From Oscillospiraceae bacterium (GTDB taxonomy: Bacteria > Bacillota > Clostridia > Oscillospirales > UBA644): DNA of 22,812 nucleotides. A program made the translations under genes and the position numbers. Numbering within the stretch: the first letter of the stretch is position 1; the number at the start of each line of letters is the position of its first letter. The stretch covers positions 1-22,812 of the forward strand of contig SVMP01000012.1 of the NCBI GenBank assembly GCA_015067385.1. The letters run 5' to 3'. The notes beneath the pieces were generated by a model. The model did no database searches, was not told the DNA's origin, and saw nothing but the letters and a program-made list of their open reading frames with translations. Of this stretch, positions 21,846 through 22,812 are shown piece after piece.

Positions 21846-22572
21846 TAATTCAACTATCGGCGATTATCACGGCTATAAGTGCGAAAATTTTGATCTGAAC
21901 GGCAACAAATGCACCGTCGTTATCCCGAACGAACCGCGTGCCGATAAAAAATGGATATGGCGAGCAGAATTCCTCGGCGCTTTCGACAGCGTTGACCTCG
22001 ATATGCTCTCAAAAGGTTATTATCTTGCATATTGCGCCGTTTGCGACAGATACGGCGACCCCGTTTCCGTGGAGATATTCAAGGGCTTTTACGATCACAT
22101 GGTTCAACACGGCTTCAACAAAAAGACAGTTCTTTTCGGCTTCAGCAGAGGCGGACTTTATGCTTGCAACTATGCGCTTAAATATCCCGAAACTGTTGCG
22201 GCGCTTTATCTTGACGCTCCCGTGCTCGATATAAAGAGCTGGCCCGGCGGCATGATGAGCGGTGTCGGCGCAGAACGTGAATTTGCGGAATGTCTCGACC
22301 TTTACGGACTCAATAAAACCACAGTTTCCGATTTTAAACAGAATCCCGTTGACAGACTGGACGAGCTTCTCGCATTGAAAATGCCCGTAGCCCTCGTTGC
22401 AGGCGGAAGCGATGAAGTCGTACCTTACGTCGAAAACGGAAAATATCTCGAAGAACTCTATAAAAATAACGGCGGCGATCTTCTCTGCATCGTTAAACCC
22501 GATTGCGGACATCACCCCCACAGTATCCCCGACCCGACCCCCGTTACAGAGTTTTTGATGAAGAAATATTGA
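21838..22572 (+). CDS. Alpha/beta hydrolase (esterase-like)
   Basis: 244-residue serine hydrolase. The nucleophile elbow is G101-F-S103-R-G-G in VLFGFSRGGLYACNYA. The acid is D192 in AGGSDEVVP, and the base is a histidine of CGHHPHSIPDP (225-228). A cap segment with WPGGMM follows the DAPVLDI strand. The start at 21838 lies inside the end of the upstream esterase gene (8-base overlap) with AAGGAGA upstream, so the two esterases are translationally coupled and probably act on the same substrate. No signal peptide is present. It resembles acyl-sugar esterases, but ester specificity is unknown. Confidence 0.87.
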   Translation: MFDNSTIGDYHGYKCENFDLNGNKCTVVIPNEPRADKKWIWRAEFLGAFDSVDLDMLSKGYYLAYCAVCDRYGDPVSVEIFKGFYDHMVQHGFNKKTVLFGFSRGGLYACNYALKYPETVAALYLDAPVLDIKSWPGGMMSGVGAEREFAECLDLYGLNKTTVSDFKQNPVDRLDELLALKMPVALVAGGSDEVVPYVENGKYLEELYKNNGGDLLCIVKPDCGHHPHSIPDPTPVTEFLMKKY

Positions 22573-22620
22573 GAATAACAATAAACCGACCGAGTAAAGG
22601 GCGGTACGCATAAAACAGTT

Positions 22621-22654
22621 AACAATCACAACTGCCTCACCTGTTGTGATTGTT
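22621..22654 (+). terminator. Hairpin terminator after the esterase operon
   Basis: A perfect 12-bp stem AACAATCACAAC / GTTGTGATTGTT with a 10-base loop, 48 bases past the stop. The T-run is poor. A TATAAT (22684-22689) for the next gene follows without a convincing -35. Confidence 0.65.
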
Positions 22655-22727
22655 CTTGTATATCCGAACAAATCATGATAGAGTATAATCGGTTAAACAA
22701 ATTTGAATTTGACGAGGAGAACACGAT

Positions 22728-22812
22728 ATGAGCATCACACAGATTTTTTATGATAATCTGGCTTCCCAATATGATAAACTGTTTCTTGATTGGCAAGCCA
22801 CTACACAGGAAC
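22728..22812 (+). CDS. SAM-dependent methyltransferase, N-terminal fragment
   Basis: Only 28 codons lie inside the window. MSITQIFYDNLASQYDKLFL followed by DW matches the YDxLAxxYDxLF(x)DW start common to class I SAM-dependent methyltransferases. GAGGAGA lies 7 bases before the ATG. The substrate cannot be told. Confidence 0.7.
   Translation, partial: MSITQIFYDNLASQYDKLFLDWQATTQE

Overview
The window reads as a chromosomal stretch from an anaerobic, low-to-medium GC Firmicute, most likely a gut-type Clostridia (Oscillospiraceae or relatives). The signs are a ferredoxin-dependent 2-oxoacid oxidoreductase operon, strong GGAGG ribosome sites, textbook sigma-A promoters with 17-base spacers, many intracellular carbohydrate-active proteins and a CCA-encoding tRNA-Ser. 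The placement is inference from gene content; there is no rRNA or marker gene to fix it.

Layout. 1-1591 (minus): ferredoxin, alpha (VorB-type) and beta (partial) subunits of a 2-oxoacid:ferredoxin oxidoreductase. 1760-3570 (plus): a compact, overlapping-gene cassette of phage lysis type (small membrane protein, NlpC/P60 hydrolase, holin, and an amidase_2-like protein without its zinc ligands). It is driven by a promoter with a perfect 16-bp palindrome over its -10 box. 3571-4165 (minus): ImmA-like metallopeptidase plus XRE repressor, convergent on the lysis operon with no spacing, with its own operator-like palindrome. 4300-4605: a small helix-turn-helix protein. No integrase, capsid or tail gene is visible, so this is either a prophage remnant or a domesticated lysis/secretion module. 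I consider it the most interesting system here.

4676-5644: Gfo/Idh/MocA oxidoreductase. 5683-6819 (minus): M50-type membrane metalloprotease. 6820-7264: noncoding, with a mosaic of small palindromes (a repeat element and a partial second copy) next to tRNA-Ser(GCU). 7515-9548 (minus): lipoprotein with an internally duplicated RCC1-like body.

9719-13601: carbohydrate operon (alpha/alpha-barrel glycosidase-like protein, GH13 enzyme, uroporphyrinogen-decarboxylase-family protein). 13731-14390: membrane-bound XRE regulator. 14556-17708: two tandem, closely related NodB-barrel-like proteins lacking the usual deacetylase metal residues. 17791-18977: family-6-like DNA glycosylase, convergent with a prepilin-peptidase-like membrane protein. 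19157-22572: operon of cysteine synthase, a membrane-anchored zinc-site protein, a SASA-type carbohydrate esterase and an alpha/beta hydrolase. 22728-end: start of a SAM methyltransferase.

None of the sugar-active enzymes shows a signal peptide, and no transporter is present. Together they look like a cytoplasmic pathway for imported, possibly acylated oligosaccharides, with the esterases removing acyl groups and the GH13/barrel enzymes cleaving glycosidic bonds; this is inference.
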